Source: Parvibaculum sp.
GTDB taxonomy: Bacteria; Pseudomonadota; Alphaproteobacteria; Parvibaculales; Parvibaculaceae
Assembly (NCBI RefSeq): GCF_030651915.1
Contig: NZ_JAUSBV010000008.1
Coordinates: 124,001 to 188,000, forward strand
Length of the DNA stretch: 64,000 nucleotides
Direction of reading: 5' to 3'
Part shown: positions 16,844 to 24,789 of the stretch, piece after piece
Numbering within the stretch: position 1 is the first letter of the stretch
How the letters are laid out: each line of letters begins with the position of its first letter
Notes under the pieces: model-generated
Told to the model about the DNA's origin: nothing
The model's input: the letters and a program-made list of their open reading frames with translations, nothing else
Database searches by the model: none
Program-made: the position numbers and the translations under genes

Positions 16844-18758
16844 GGGTCTGTTCCCAGTTGTCGCCGCACTTGTACGCGCCGTCGATTGGACACCGGAGGG
16901 CGAGGACTTCACCGGCCAGTTGGAAGGACTTAACGGCAATGGCGCCGACAGTCTCAGCGATCTCGTCACGGGCGAGCGTTTGAAACTCGTCGTGAACGTG
17001 AGCGACCATCGCGAAGTCGCGGGTCCACAGTAGTCCAGCCGCCGCGAGTGCGTCGTCGAACAGGACCGTCGCAAGCTTGACCACGACAGCGCCGGCGCCT
17101 TGCAGCAGGGCGTTGAGCGCCGCATGCTTGGAGCGTACCGGGATGCGTCGTCCGTCCAACCCAGTGAGGTATCCGCGAGCATCGACGGCTTTGTCGATCG
17201 CGTCCTTCAGGTACTTGAGGGCGGGCAAGGTCGCGAGGAACTTTGCCTTGAGCTTCTTGCCTGCTGCCGCACCACCGCCGACGATACTGCCGATCTTCGC
17301 GTCACCAGCGCCGTAGAGGTAGGCGTAGATGAAGCGCTTTGCGATGTTGTTACGGGCGCGCAGGTGATGCTCGTTGTGATCGTCGAACACCGTACCTGCG
17401 GGAACGAGGCCGAGCGCGATGGCGTTCACCCAGTGGATGTCACCGTGGAGGAGCGCGTCGCGGTAGGCGCCGTCATCGTAGCGGGCCATGTAATGCGCCA
17501 GCATGCGAAGCTCTAGGCCAGCAGCGTCGGCGCCTACAAGGCGGAACCCCTTGATGGCAGTGAACAGCGCGCGACATTCAGCGCCGTAAGGCTTGCCGAC
17601 AGCAGGCACCTGCCCGATGTTCGGCTTACTGTGTGTGCAGCGTCCTGTGACAGCGCCGTTGGTGTTTACTTCGCCGTGGATGCGGCCGCCGCGCACTAGC
17701 TTGAGCCACGCACCGTTGCCCTCGGCAAGCTGGCCGATGCGCTTCTGAAGCATGAAGGCTTCCGCCAACAGCTTCGCTTCCGGGTATTCCAGTTCGCTCA
17801 GGATTTCGTCGTCGATGGTCGGCTTGCCGTCCTTCGTGAACTCCTCAGGTTCCCACCCGTGCAGGGCGATGAGCCTGTTCGATACGTGGTCGCGAGAGTT
17901 CACGTTGAATTGCGTGAGCGTGACGCGTGTGTAGTTGCAGCCTTCGACGGTACTGGCGCGCGTTACGTCCTTGTAGTTGAGCGTCTTCTTCGGGGAGACA
18001 AGCTCTAGGGCTGTCCACCACGGCGCGAACGCGACGAGGAGTTCCTTCTCAATCTCGTCGCGGCGTGACGCGAGGACATTGTACAGGCGCTCGCCGGCCG
18101 CGACATCGAACGGGAAGCCCGCGTTCTCCATCTTGAGAATGACGTGTTGAAACCTGTGCTCCAAGTCCAGAGCGCGTGGGTCATAGTTCTTTGAGAGACA
18201 CACCTCGTGGAAGCGGGCGGTGACGGCGACGTCCTGCTCACAGTACGCCTGCATCATCGGGTTCCACTCAGCCCACGGATCAATACCAAGTTCCTTGCAG
18301 CGCGCCTTGTAGTCGTCTTTCGGAAAACCGAGACGCAGGCCCCACGCTTCCAGTGAGTGCCGGCCGTACATGTTGCCGGGGAAGTTTGGGCGGCGGCGGC
18401 GGTTGTTGATGTCGTCGTCGCGAAGCGCGGGCCAGATGACGCGGGACATGACAAGCGTGTCCACGATCTTGCAGTGAGCCGGCAGGCGCCAGTTCGGGTA
18501 GACCTTCGTGATCGCGGGAATGTCGTACTTGATGATGTTCTGCCCAACGACTTCGTCGGCGGCAGCTAGAAGTTCAAGTCCCTGTGCGATCGACATGTGA
18601 ACAAGCACGCCTTCCTTGGCGCGCGGGTTGCCGTGTTCGGCATTGTCGTGGCACGAGAACACCACGTTGGTGTCAAGGTCACGCAGAACGAGTGAATGGA
18701 TTTTGGTAAGGCTTTCAAGAAGCCCGTTGGTTTCGCTGTCGAAGTAATAGCGGCTCAT
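16839..18758 (-). CDS. DNA polymerase, family A (gp5-like)
   Basis: A 639-residue T7-type replicative polymerase. The N-terminal 3'-5' exonuclease begins YYFDSETNGLLES (metal-binding Asp and Glu). Polymerase motif A is VGADAAGLELRMLAHY, motif B is RNNIAKRFIYAYLYGAG, and motif C is HVHDEF. All catalytic residues are present. ATG 18758 is preferred over 18770 because GAGAGG sits at proper spacing before it. T7 polymerase uses host thioredoxin as processivity factor; a thioredoxin-binding insert was not assessed. The stop codon overlaps the next frame. Confidence 0.96.
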   Translation of the reverse strand: MSRYYFDSETNGLLESLTKIHSLVLRDLDTNVVFSCHDNAEHGNPRAKEGVLVHMSIAQGLELLAAADEVVGQNIIKYDIPAITKVYPNWRLPAHCKIVDTLVMSRVIWPALRDDDINNRRRRPNFPGNMYGRHSLEAWGLRLGFPKDDYKARCKELGIDPWAEWNPMMQAYCEQDVAVTARFHEVCLSKNYDPRALDLEHRFQHVILKMENAGFPFDVAAGERLYNVLASRRDEIEKELLVAFAPWWTALELVSPKKTLNYKDVTRASTVEGCNYTRVTLTQFNVNSRDHVSNRLIALHGWEPEEFTKDGKPTIDDEILSELEYPEAKLLAEAFMLQKRIGQLAEGNGAWLKLVRGGRIHGEVNTNGAVTGRCTHSKPNIGQVPAVGKPYGAECRALFTAIKGFRLVGADAAGLELRMLAHYMARYDDGAYRDALLHGDIHWVNAIALGLVPAGTVFDDHNEHHLRARNNIAKRFIYAYLYGAGDAKIGSIVGGGAAAGKKLKAKFLATLPALKYLKDAIDKAVDARGYLTGLDGRRIPVRSKHAALNALLQGAGAVVVKLATVLFDDALAAAGLLWTRDFAMVAHVHDEFQTLARDEIAETVGAIAVKSFQLAGEVLALRCPIDGAYKCGDNWEQTH

Positions 18759-18785
18759 ACGCCCTCTCATTGGAGTAGCTGGTTA

Positions 18786-18915
18786 GACCGCTTGTCCCTC
18801 CCGCGAGGGCTGCGCGCGCACGGGCGCGCTTCCTCAGACACTCAGCCGAAGCGAATGTTCAGGGACGCAGCGAAAGCCAGCGCAGCGCGCCTACTCGCGG
18901 GAGGGTGTAGCGGTC
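18786..18915 (-). ncRNA. Structured non-coding segment between primase and polymerase
   Basis: A 22-base arm at 18786-18807 pairs with 18894-18915 at 19 of 22 positions, including a 12-base perfect block CTCGCGGGAGGG. Inside, GGCGCGCT (18824-18831) pairs with AGCGCGCC (18884-18891), giving nested stems and a large G+C-rich structure. It starts at the primase stop codon and ends about 28 bases before the polymerase start. No reading frame with phage-like content spans it. It may be an mRNA stability, attenuation or translation-control element, or a free RNA; class unknown. Confidence 0.6.
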
Positions 18916-20572
18916 AGAAGTCCGTGCTGTCGGTTTCGTTGCCGAAGGCCGGAGGTTCTTTTGACGGGTCGTCGGTTGGATAGAGACGGCCTGTGTCAAC
19001 CTCGTAGCCGAGGAAGAAGCACTTGCCTGTTGCCTGTCCGGTGTAGCGGTCCTTCAGCACACGGAGTGTTGTCGTCTGCTGGATGCGCGGGTCTTCAGCC
19101 TGCTGGTCACGCTCAAGTCCGATCATGTAGTGCGACCAGAACCCGATAGCGCGGGAACCTTTGAAGTTCCTGATGGTGACACGGCCGCCCTCTTCGTGAG
19201 GGACGCCGTCCGCCGTCGTCAGATGACTGACGAAGATGAGGATGATGTTCAGTTCTTTGACCAGTGATCCTATCTCGGCCATGATCCGCTCAAGCTCGTC
19301 CTTCTCGCTGCCGACGTTCCCGCCTGTGGCGAGCGCGGTGAGATGGTCGAGGTAGTAGATGACGATGCCTTCGGTGTGGAACAGGAAGCGGATGCGATCG
19401 GCAATCTTGTCCCACTCGGCGGAACCGAAGTGGTCGTACATGTGCAGACGCGGCTCGGCGTCGATCAGGTCGAGCGCCGCGACAAGTTCCTCCTGCTCCC
19501 ACCCGCCGAAGCGTGCAGGTATGTGGAAGCGCTTGCCCGCGAATTTTCCGCACACACGCTTCGCAGTCTCCTCCGGCTGCTGTTCGAGGAAGAACACGGC
19601 AACCTTCTGACCGAGCGTGTTGATGTCGTATTCAACCTGCTGCGTGATGAAGTCGGTCTTGCCGACGCCGGTGCCGGCGCCTAGCGCGTATGCCTCGCCG
19701 GGGCGGCGGCCGTATGTGACTTCGTTCAGCCCTTCGTGCCACCACGGGAAGCCCTCAACAGGCGCCGCGAGGACGCGGTCGCGGATGTCCGAGATCGTTA
19801 CAATCCCGTCCGGGCGGAGCGTCTTGGCCTCGAAGATGGCGGCGCGCAGTTCGTCGGCGCGGCCCGCCTTCAGCATCTCGTTCGCGTCCTTCAGAGGAAG
19901 CTTCGCGACCTTGCACTGCCCCGGCTTGAAAAGCGTGAAGCAATCCATCGTGGCGGCGCGGCCGGCATCGTCCTCGTCAAACAGGAGGACGACTTCCTCG
20001 AAGCCTGACAGCCACTCAAGCTGCGCGGCGAGGGACTTGCGGGCGTTGTTAGCGCCCAGTGGTATGGAGACGACAGGCCACTTGTTGCCCTGCACCTGCG
20101 ACACGGAGAGCGCGTCGATCTCGCCCTCAGTGATGACGACGCGTCGGCCGCCATCGCGCCACAGGTGTTGGCCGTACAGACCGGCAGCCTTTATGTCGCC
20201 ACGTATGGCGAAGCTCTTGTCCTTGAAGCGCACCTTCTGCGCGACGAGGGTGCCGGACGTGTCGCGGTAGTTCGCGATCTGCACGCCCTGCCCCATGTGG
20301 TCGCCTTGGCGGTAGTCCCATTTGCGGCACGTCTCTTCGTCGATGCAGCGGGAGGCGAGACGCATAGCTGTCCCGCCTTGTATCAAGTCTTGCGACATCG
20401 GTGATCGTTCCTTGTGCGTGACTGGGCGTCCTCCCTCAGCGGGCTGATAGTGTCCGCATCCAAAGCACCAGCCGTGCCCGTCCGAGTAGCGCGCAAGGTT
20501 GTTGCGGCTACCGCACTCCGGGCACGGCTCTTTGTGGAGGTAGGTGGCCTCAGTGTCGTGATCGTGTGACAC
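18914..20572 (-). CDS. DNA primase-helicase (gp4-like)
   Basis: A 552-residue bifunctional protein. The N-terminal zinc-binding motif is CPECG...WCFGCG (residues about 18-40). The primase TOPRIM region has VVITEGEIDALSV and VVLLFDEDDAGR. The helicase domain has Walker A GAGTGVGKTDF and Walker B-like IVIYYLDHLTAL, with GSRAIGFWSHYMIGLERD further on. This is the full T7 gp4A-type layout. It starts at GTG 20572 within the end of the preceding small gene. It unwinds the fork and primes lagging-strand synthesis with the polymerase encoded next. Confidence 0.96.
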   Translation of the reverse strand: MSHDHDTEATYLHKEPCPECGSRNNLARYSDGHGWCFGCGHYQPAEGGRPVTHKERSPMSQDLIQGGTAMRLASRCIDEETCRKWDYRQGDHMGQGVQIANYRDTSGTLVAQKVRFKDKSFAIRGDIKAAGLYGQHLWRDGGRRVVITEGEIDALSVSQVQGNKWPVVSIPLGANNARKSLAAQLEWLSGFEEVVLLFDEDDAGRAATMDCFTLFKPGQCKVAKLPLKDANEMLKAGRADELRAAIFEAKTLRPDGIVTISDIRDRVLAAPVEGFPWWHEGLNEVTYGRRPGEAYALGAGTGVGKTDFITQQVEYDINTLGQKVAVFFLEQQPEETAKRVCGKFAGKRFHIPARFGGWEQEELVAALDLIDAEPRLHMYDHFGSAEWDKIADRIRFLFHTEGIVIYYLDHLTALATGGNVGSEKDELERIMAEIGSLVKELNIILIFVSHLTTADGVPHEEGGRVTIRNFKGSRAIGFWSHYMIGLERDQQAEDPRIQQTTTLRVLKDRYTGQATGKCFFLGYEVDTGRLYPTDDPSKEPPAFGNETDSTDF

Positions 20573-20882
20573 TGGCGAGGCCGTTGGAGGCGAACAGCGC
20601 CCACATGCCCCGGAGGCTGATGACGCCGGCGTCGGCTGTCAGCGCCTTGAAGCTGCGCATGCGGTTCCCCTTGGTTGGGTGAAGCTGTTCGAGGTGGTCG
20701 CGTTCGATCGCCGCATCGGCAAGGCGATCGTTGTGTGCGTCCAGTGCGCCGGGTGCGGCGTGACGCGCCTTGGACGCCGCAACGCGCCGGGTGCGGCGGT
20801 TGCCGTCCGGGTGCGGGCGGTTGCGAATGACAGGGGGCGGAAGCTGTACGAACAGTTCGTCCGTGATGATCTGCCCGCCCAT
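20550..20882 (-). CDS. Unknown basic phage protein, 110 residues
   Basis: The gene starts at ATG 20882 inside TGATG shared with the HTH gene stop, and overlaps the primase-helicase start by 23 bases. The product (MGGQIITDELFVQLPPPVIRNRPHPDGNRR...) is rich in Arg and His, with no recognised domain. The tight overlaps on both sides support a real gene. Function is unknown; basic charge suggests nucleic-acid contact, as inference. Confidence 0.6.
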   Translation of the reverse strand: MGGQIITDELFVQLPPPVIRNRPHPDGNRRTRRVAASKARHAAPGALDAHNDRLADAAIERDHLEQLHPTKGNRMRSFKALTADAGVISLRGMWALFASNGLASVTRSRH

Positions 20883-21214
20883 CAGCGTGCCGCCACGGTC
20901 GGCGCGAGCTTGAACTCGCCGTACTTGTTCCCGGCCACGTCGCGGTGGATCGTGCAAACGACGTCGTAGCCTGCGTTGCGGAGTTCGCTGATGCGGGCGG
21001 TCAGGTTCATCACGCCATAGTGCATGGCGGTGACGCGTGTGGTGGCGCGGCCGGCCTCAAGCGAGCGGAGCACGAGGCGTGCCTGACGCGTGAGCTTTTC
21101 ACGACGCTTCGCAGTGGCCTCAGCGGCGGCGGTGGCGGCGGCGTTGGCGGCACTCTTCGCAAGCGCCTGCGTGTAGCGGTAATCACAGGAGTGCGAGTGA
21201 TGTTGGATCGACAT
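20882..21214 (-). CDS. Helix-turn-helix protein (HTH_39-like)
   Basis: A 110-residue protein starting MSIQHHSHSCDY. Its middle is an Ala-rich helix (SAANAAATAAAEATAKRREK). Its C-terminal part, LVLRSLEAGRATTRVTAMHYGVMNLTARISELRNAGYDV, fits the small HTH domain found in many phages, with the typical NLTARISELRxxG recognition-helix pattern and a two-strand wing. It is the first gene behind the promoter candidate at 21306. It may bind DNA to control phage or host genes, or modulate replication; target unknown. Confidence 0.68.
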   Translation of the reverse strand: MSIQHHSHSCDYRYTQALAKSAANAAATAAAEATAKRREKLTRQARLVLRSLEAGRATTRVTAMHYGVMNLTARISELRNAGYDVVCTIHRDVAGNKYGEFKLAPTVAAR

Positions 21215-21305
21215 GGCGGGTGTTCCTTCTGCGCAGTTGTCGCGCTCGTTGAAAAACGAAAAGGTGCCCCCGCCTGCCGGAGCAGGACGAGGGCGTTCAG
21301 GTGTT

Positions 21306-21323
21306 GTCTTGGTGCAACCTAAA
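21306..21323 (-). promoter_or_regulatory. Phage RNAP promoter candidate before HTH gene
   Basis: TTTAGGTTGCACCAAGAC is identical to sites at 24772 and 28198. It lies 92 bases before the HTH gene. Its TAG is the stop codon of the lysozyme gene. The SP6-like TTTAGGT block and repeated use before gene blocks support a promoter role. Confidence 0.8.
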
Positions 21324-21759
21324 GGTTGAGCGACGCGGCCCACGCCTTCACGTCGAAGGTCGGACAGGTCTTGGTGCGCGTGAGATCGTTGTGCCCCACG
21401 ACGACAGCGTTCGGAAACTTGTCCTTGAGCGTGCGGACCACGATGGCGAGCGTCGTGTACTGCTCGGGCGTGAAGTTGGTTTCATCGACCGGGTGTGCGC
21501 CGGCAGTGCCTTCCTTCATGCCACCTACCAGACAGACACCGACCGACCTGTTGTTGTAACCGGAGACGTGCGCGCCAACCATGTTCAGTGGGCGGCCGTT
21601 CTCTGCTGTTCCGTCGCGGCGGATGACGAGGTGGTATCCCACCATCAGCCAGCCACGCACGCGGTGCCACCTGTCGATGGTGCGGACGTCAACGTCCATG
21701 CTCGGAGGTGTGTACGAGCAGTGAACGACAATGTGTGTGACGTTCTCAGGCTTCAGCAC
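21319..21759 (-). CDS. N-acetylmuramoyl-L-alanine amidase (gp3.5-like lysozyme)
   Basis: The product matches T7 lysozyme: THIVVHCSYTPPSMDVD near the N-terminus supplies the first zinc His, GYHLVIRRDG and GGMKEG... follow, and GHNDLTRTKTCPTFDV supplies the second His and the Cys ligand. It cuts the amide bond in peptidoglycan; in T7 it also binds and inhibits the phage RNA polymerase. GTG 21759 (146 residues) is chosen because it directly follows the stop of the upstream gene and gives the usual family length. Longer upstream starts would overlap that gene. Confidence 0.92.
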   Translation of the reverse strand: MLKPENVTHIVVHCSYTPPSMDVDVRTIDRWHRVRGWLMVGYHLVIRRDGTAENGRPLNMVGAHVSGYNNRSVGVCLVGGMKEGTAGAHPVDETNFTPEQYTTLAIVVRTLKDKFPNAVVVGHNDLTRTKTCPTFDVKAWAASLNL

Positions 21760-21763
21760 AATA

Positions 21764-21976
21764 CTACCACTGCGCCTTCGTGAGGCCGACGACTTCACGC
21801 ACGACAAGACGCGCGCGGCGGTGGTCACGGCGGACGCCTTCACCGACTTCGCGGAAGAAGAACACAGCTTCCGTGAAGATGGTCTTGGCAGCGTCAGCCA
21901 AGTACGCGGGCGGGAGGAGGAGAGCGAGCGCGGTCAGCCCAAGCGCAATGCGAAGGCGGCGGATGAAGGTGTTCAT
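21764..21976 (-). CDS. Small one-TM protein upstream of lysozyme
   Basis: A 70-residue protein starting MNTFIRRLRIALGLTALALLLPPAYLADAAK. It has a basic N-terminus and a single hydrophobic segment, then a charged tail rich in Arg. The stop is five bases from the lysozyme start, and its own start overlaps endonuclease I. A membrane anchor or spanin-like lysis role is possible from the neighbour, but no family signature supports it. Confidence 0.6.
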   Translation of the reverse strand: MNTFIRRLRIALGLTALALLLPPAYLADAAKTIFTEAVFFFREVGEGVRRDHRRARLVVREVVGLTKAQW

Positions 21977-22437
21977 TTTGATTTTGCTTTCTCGATGGCG
22001 GCGAAGCGTCGCGGTTCAGGCGGTTCGGCCAGCCACTCAGGGGGAATACGTTTGCGCGCGAATTTGAAGCCGTGCTTCTGACACCACATTGCGTAAGTCG
22101 TCTTGCTCGTCTTGGAGATTTTCTCGGACGGGTTTGAGAACACGAAGCGAATGTCGATGTCGGGGTGCTGTTCCTTCAGGAGGATGTGCTTCTGCCGGTC
22201 GGCCGTAACGAACCGCCCCTTCGTCTCAACGATGATGCCGTTGAACAGGAGCAGGAAGTCTGGCGTGTATTTCGCACGGCGCTCAGGCACGGTGTAGGCG
22301 ACCTTGAACGTCTCGAACTCGAAGGCAGCGCCGGAGGCGGTGAGGTCTTGAGCGGTGACTTCTTCAAGTCCGCTTCGATACCCCGCCGCCTTCGCACGTT
22401 GCCTTGGATCAGAAGTCCGTTTCGCCGGGCGCTGCAC
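21973..22437 (-). CDS. Endonuclease I, Holliday junction resolvase (gp3-like)
   Basis: The core AKAAGYRSGLEE...YTPDFLLLFNGIIVETKGRFVTADRQKH carries the T7 endonuclease I catalytic set (Glu of GLEE, Asp of PDF, Glu and Lys of VETKG). It resolves branched DNA and helps degrade host DNA. GTG 22437 (154 residues) is chosen to limit overlap with the SSB gene; an ATG at 22524 would extend it by 29 low-complexity residues and is an alternative. T7 gp3 is 149 residues, which favours the shorter form. Confidence 0.92.
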   Translation of the reverse strand: MQRPAKRTSDPRQRAKAAGYRSGLEEVTAQDLTASGAAFEFETFKVAYTVPERRAKYTPDFLLLFNGIIVETKGRFVTADRQKHILLKEQHPDIDIRFVFSNPSEKISKTSKTTYAMWCQKHGFKFARKRIPPEWLAEPPEPRRFAAIEKAKSK

Positions 22438-23146
22438 GCTGCTCGCCTGCCTGCTCGCCGTCACCGGACGCGTCGTCGGTGCTGTCGTCGGACGGGTCAT
22501 ACTCATACCCGCCGTCCTCTTCACCGAAGCCGTAGCTCGAAGCGGCGCGCGAACCCTTCGACACGAGGTCGATGATCTGCACAGCGTCGAGGTTCAGCTT
22601 GAGGCCGGCAGCGCCGGTCCCTGCGATGAAGTAGGGCGACGCCTTGTAGGACACCTTGGCGACAGTGCCGCCCCAAATGTCGGGCGCCTTCGCCATCGCG
22701 ATACCCTTCGCGTCGAAGATCGCGACTTCACGGTTCCAGCGCTTGCCCGCCTTCGGGCCGTTCTTGTAGACGCCGGACGCGGTGGTGACGAACTTGAACT
22801 CGACATCGCCTGTCGGTTCTTCCGTTTCCTTGTCGTAGATCGCGGTGTAGAGCGCGTTGATCTGCACGCCCTTCTTGCCGTTCTTCGCTTCGAGCTTCTT
22901 GCGGACGTCAACCTTCAGTTCCTTGAAGGCTTGCTCGGCCAGCGAGACAGCCTCGTCATGGAGCGGCTGAAGCACCTTCAGGAGCGCGTCGCACTCCGGC
23001 GAGCCGAGACGGAGGACACCCTTGGTCGAGAACTCACCGTCCTCTTTCGGGTAATCCTTCGAGCCGTAGTCAGGCTCGTTCAGCTTCGGCCACTTCAGCG
23101 TCATGCGCGGCGACGTGAGCGTCGGCAGCTTTTTCTTTTCGGTCAT
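22409..23146 (-). CDS. Single-stranded DNA-binding protein (gp2.5-like, DUF2815)
   Basis: A 245-residue protein with the DUF2815 pattern: RMTLKWPKLNEPDYG, later SGVYKNGPKAGKRWNREVAIFDAKG and SYKASPYFIAGTGAAGLKLNLDAVQIIDLV. The C-terminus is strongly acidic (EYDPSDDSTDDASGDGE) and ends in Phe, as in T7 gp2.5, where the acidic tail binds polymerase and helicase. It lies upstream of endonuclease I, as in T7. Confidence 0.94.
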   Translation of the reverse strand: MTEKKKLPTLTSPRMTLKWPKLNEPDYGSKDYPKEDGEFSTKGVLRLGSPECDALLKVLQPLHDEAVSLAEQAFKELKVDVRKKLEAKNGKKGVQINALYTAIYDKETEEPTGDVEFKFVTTASGVYKNGPKAGKRWNREVAIFDAKGIAMAKAPDIWGGTVAKVSYKASPYFIAGTGAAGLKLNLDAVQIIDLVSKGSRAASSYGFGEEDGGYEYDPSDDSTDDASGDGEQAGEQRAAPGETDF

Positions 23147-23160
23147 GTCTGTTCTTTCGT

Positions 23161-23304
23161 TCAGGAGATGTTGGAGATGTCGATGCCCTCGTGCGCAAGC
23201 GCGGCGAGGACGTCGGCAGGGACACGCTCGCCGGCCGCAACAAGTTCGTCGGCTTCTTCGAGCATGTCGCGGAGGTGGCGCGGGAGGTGTGCTGCGTCAT
23301 TCAT
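23161..23304 (-). CDS. Very small phage protein, 47 residues
   Basis: ATG 23304 overlaps the preceding TAA (TAATG), and the frame ends at TGA 23161, just before the SSB leader. The product begins MNDAAHLPRHLRDMLEEADEL and ends AHEGIDISNIS. It is helical and acidic. Overlap with its upstream neighbour and the tight fit before SSB support translation. Function unknown. Confidence 0.55.
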   Translation of the reverse strand: MNDAAHLPRHLRDMLEEADELVAAGERVPADVLAALAHEGIDISNIS

Positions 23305-23669
23305 TAGCGGCACCCACGCGGGCAGTGGCAGCGACCGTCGCGGCAGGTGACAGGCTCGAACTCACGAATACGCGCGAGATCGCCGAGAGGTGCTGACGTG
23401 TGGAGGATGCGTTCAGCGTTCCAGAAATCGTCCGGGTCAATGCGGACTGCCACCGCGAAGGAGACGCGCGTAATGTCGATCGAACGGGACGACATTGGGA
23501 CGTCCCTGTGGGACACCGTCGCGTAGCACGGGTGCGCCACTGCGAGATCAAGGCGCGTGCCAGACAGCGACGCGACGGACTTGTTCACGGACCTCAGGAA
23601 CCCCTTCGGGAAGTAGCCAAGAAGACGGTTCTGGTTGACGCTGTCGTAGACGGGGACGTGGTTCTTCAT
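23304..23669 (-). CDS. Unknown early phage protein with Cys-rich tail
   Basis: A 121-residue protein starting MKNHVPVYDSVNQNRLLGYFPKG. The C-terminus TCRDGRCHCPRGCR holds four Cys and a His in a short stretch, which may bind a metal. No family is recognised. It overlaps both neighbours by 1-4 bases, part of a tightly packed early block between RNA polymerase and SSB. Confidence 0.6.
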   Translation of the reverse strand: MKNHVPVYDSVNQNRLLGYFPKGFLRSVNKSVASLSGTRLDLAVAHPCYATVSHRDVPMSSRSIDITRVSFAVAVRIDPDDFWNAERILHTSAPLGDLARIREFEPVTCRDGRCHCPRGCR

Positions 23670-23920
23670 AGCTCACCTTCCATGTAGTCGCGGACGGCAG
23701 CGAACTCGGGGCGCTTGCCTTCGGCGTGATTGATGATGCGGTCGGTGATGCGGAGAGCGTCACGCGGGTCTGTGTTCCAGCGCTCGCAGAGGAGGAGGAA
23801 CGTCGCAGCGAGGGCGACGATCTGCTCGTGCGGCTGGTAGTCCTGCACACCGTCAATGACCTGCATGGTGCGGGACGCGGCGGTGCGTGTCGGCGTGGAG
23901 AGGAGGAGATCGCGGTTCAT
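23666..23920 (-). CDS. Unknown early phage protein, 84 residues
   Basis: The product (MNRDLLLSTPTRTAASRTMQVIDGVQ...) continues HEQIVALAATFLLLCERWNTDPRDALRITDRIINHAEGKRPEF, a helical pattern seen in small phage accessory proteins, with no assigned function known to me. Start and stop overlap adjacent genes by four bases each, so coupling is likely. Confidence 0.6.
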   Translation of the reverse strand: MNRDLLLSTPTRTAASRTMQVIDGVQDYQPHEQIVALAATFLLLCERWNTDPRDALRITDRIINHAEGKRPEFAAVRDYMEGEL

Positions 23921-24300
23921 TGTTCGACCTTCCTGTTCTCCAACAGGTCGTACAGGAAGTACGAGCGGTGGGACGAGCGGTTGGCGGCTATGAGGCGCCC
24001 GATGTGCGCCTCAGCGCCACGGCGGGAGATGAACATGGCCGAGACATTGCGATGCGTCTTCGCCATGAGGGTCGTCTTGATCTGCGCAATGACGGCGTAG
24101 CGCATGACGCACTTCACCTGCACATCGACAGCCTCTTCGACCACGCGGGACGTGGTTGTCTGGATCGTGATGCAGGGGATGTCGGCGCAGCGTGCTGCCT
24201 CAACACGAGCCGCACTGATGCGGGCCGCCTCGCGGGCGATGGCTGCGGCGCGCGGGCGGCGATCTTCGCAGGGAGTGCGGTGACAACAGGACATCTTCAT
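23917..24300 (-). CDS. Unknown early phage protein, 127 residues
   Basis: ATG 24300 overlaps the stop of the upstream membrane protein gene (ATGA). The product starts MKMSCCHRTPCEDRRPRAAAIAREAARIS and has several Cys in the first half (CADIPC, VKCVMRY), then a basic FISRRGAEAHIGRLIAANRSSHRSY segment. No family is recognised. It could be a metal-binding or host-interaction protein; only the composition suggests this. Confidence 0.55.
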   Translation of the reverse strand: MKMSCCHRTPCEDRRPRAAAIAREAARISAARVEAARCADIPCITIQTTTSRVVEEAVDVQVKCVMRYAVIAQIKTTLMAKTHRNVSAMFISRRGAEAHIGRLIAANRSSHRSYFLYDLLENRKVEQ

Positions 24301-24539
24301 TGGCGCTGCGCCTTTCTGAATGAGGGAAGGACGCCCTTGAGCGCCTTGAAGACGGCCTGCGACAGGCCACACACTGCTGCGAACACGAGCAGTGCTAGGA
24401 ACGCGCCGACCTGAAGGACGACGAGTGCGACGTCACGGACGATCAGTGACAGGACGTAACCGCCCATGAAGAGAGCGAACACGGCCGGCAGAAACAGCAG
24501 GCCGGCAACGATTAAGAGCGGGAGAGCGTGCTGATACAC
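24297..24539 (-). CDS. Small two-TM membrane protein
   Basis: An 80-residue protein with two long hydrophobic stretches (LLIVAGLLFLPAVFALFMGGYVLSL-type, residues about 7-32, and VALVVLQVGAFLALLVFAAVCGL, about 37-60) and a basic C-terminus (KALKGVLPSFRKAQRQ). This topology would suit a holin, but early position near RNA polymerase argues for another membrane role, such as superinfection exclusion. No family match is claimed. Confidence 0.55.
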   Translation of the reverse strand: MYQHALPLLIVAGLLFLPAVFALFMGGYVLSLIVRDVALVVLQVGAFLALLVFAAVCGLSQAVFKALKGVLPSFRKAQRQ

Positions 24540-24570
24540 GGGCGTTCCTTTCAGGATGGGCGGGGGATTT

Positions 24571-24741
24571 TCATGTGGCGGCGTGCGTGCCCCACTCGAT
24601 TGCCTTGGCGGCAGTGACGAGGCGGGCCAGCTTGCGCTGCTCCGGGCGGGTCATGGTGCTACGGTCGAACACGACGCCGTCAACGGTGACGGAGTTGTGA
24701 GCGGCGCCCATGCGGATGACGACGGCGGACTTGCGGCTCAT
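24571..24741 (-). CDS. Small early phage protein, 56 residues
   Basis: The gene starts MSRKSAVVIRMGAAHNSVTVDG at 24741 and is the first frame behind the promoter candidate at 24772. A GAAGGGACC ribosome-binding site precedes it. The product ends RPEQRKLARLVTAAKAIEWGTHAAT. No function is recognised. An upstream extension is rejected because it would run through the promoter. Confidence 0.58.
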   Translation of the reverse strand: MSRKSAVVIRMGAAHNSVTVDGVVFDRSTMTRPEQRKLARLVTAAKAIEWGTHAAT

Positions 24742-24771
24742 TGGCGGTCCCTTCGTGAGCGTTCTGTGCTT

Positions 24772-24789
24772 GTCTTGGTGCAACCTAAA
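24772..24789 (-). promoter_or_regulatory. Phage RNAP promoter candidate, early-middle block
   Basis: TTTAGGTTGCACCAAGAC, identical to the copies at 21306 and 28198, lies 31 bases before the 56-residue gene. Its TAG supplies the stop codon of the gene at 24785-25006. Confidence 0.8.

Noticed and set aside
16844-17182. Extension of the GIY-YIG-like frame upstream to an ATG at 17182
   Set aside because: The added 113 residues lie fully inside the polymerase gene in another frame and are low-complexity Ser/Arg-rich.
18696-18983. Plus-strand frame crossing the inverted repeat near 18.8 kb
   Set aside because: It runs antisense into two real genes and through the palindrome arms; all phage genes are on the minus strand.
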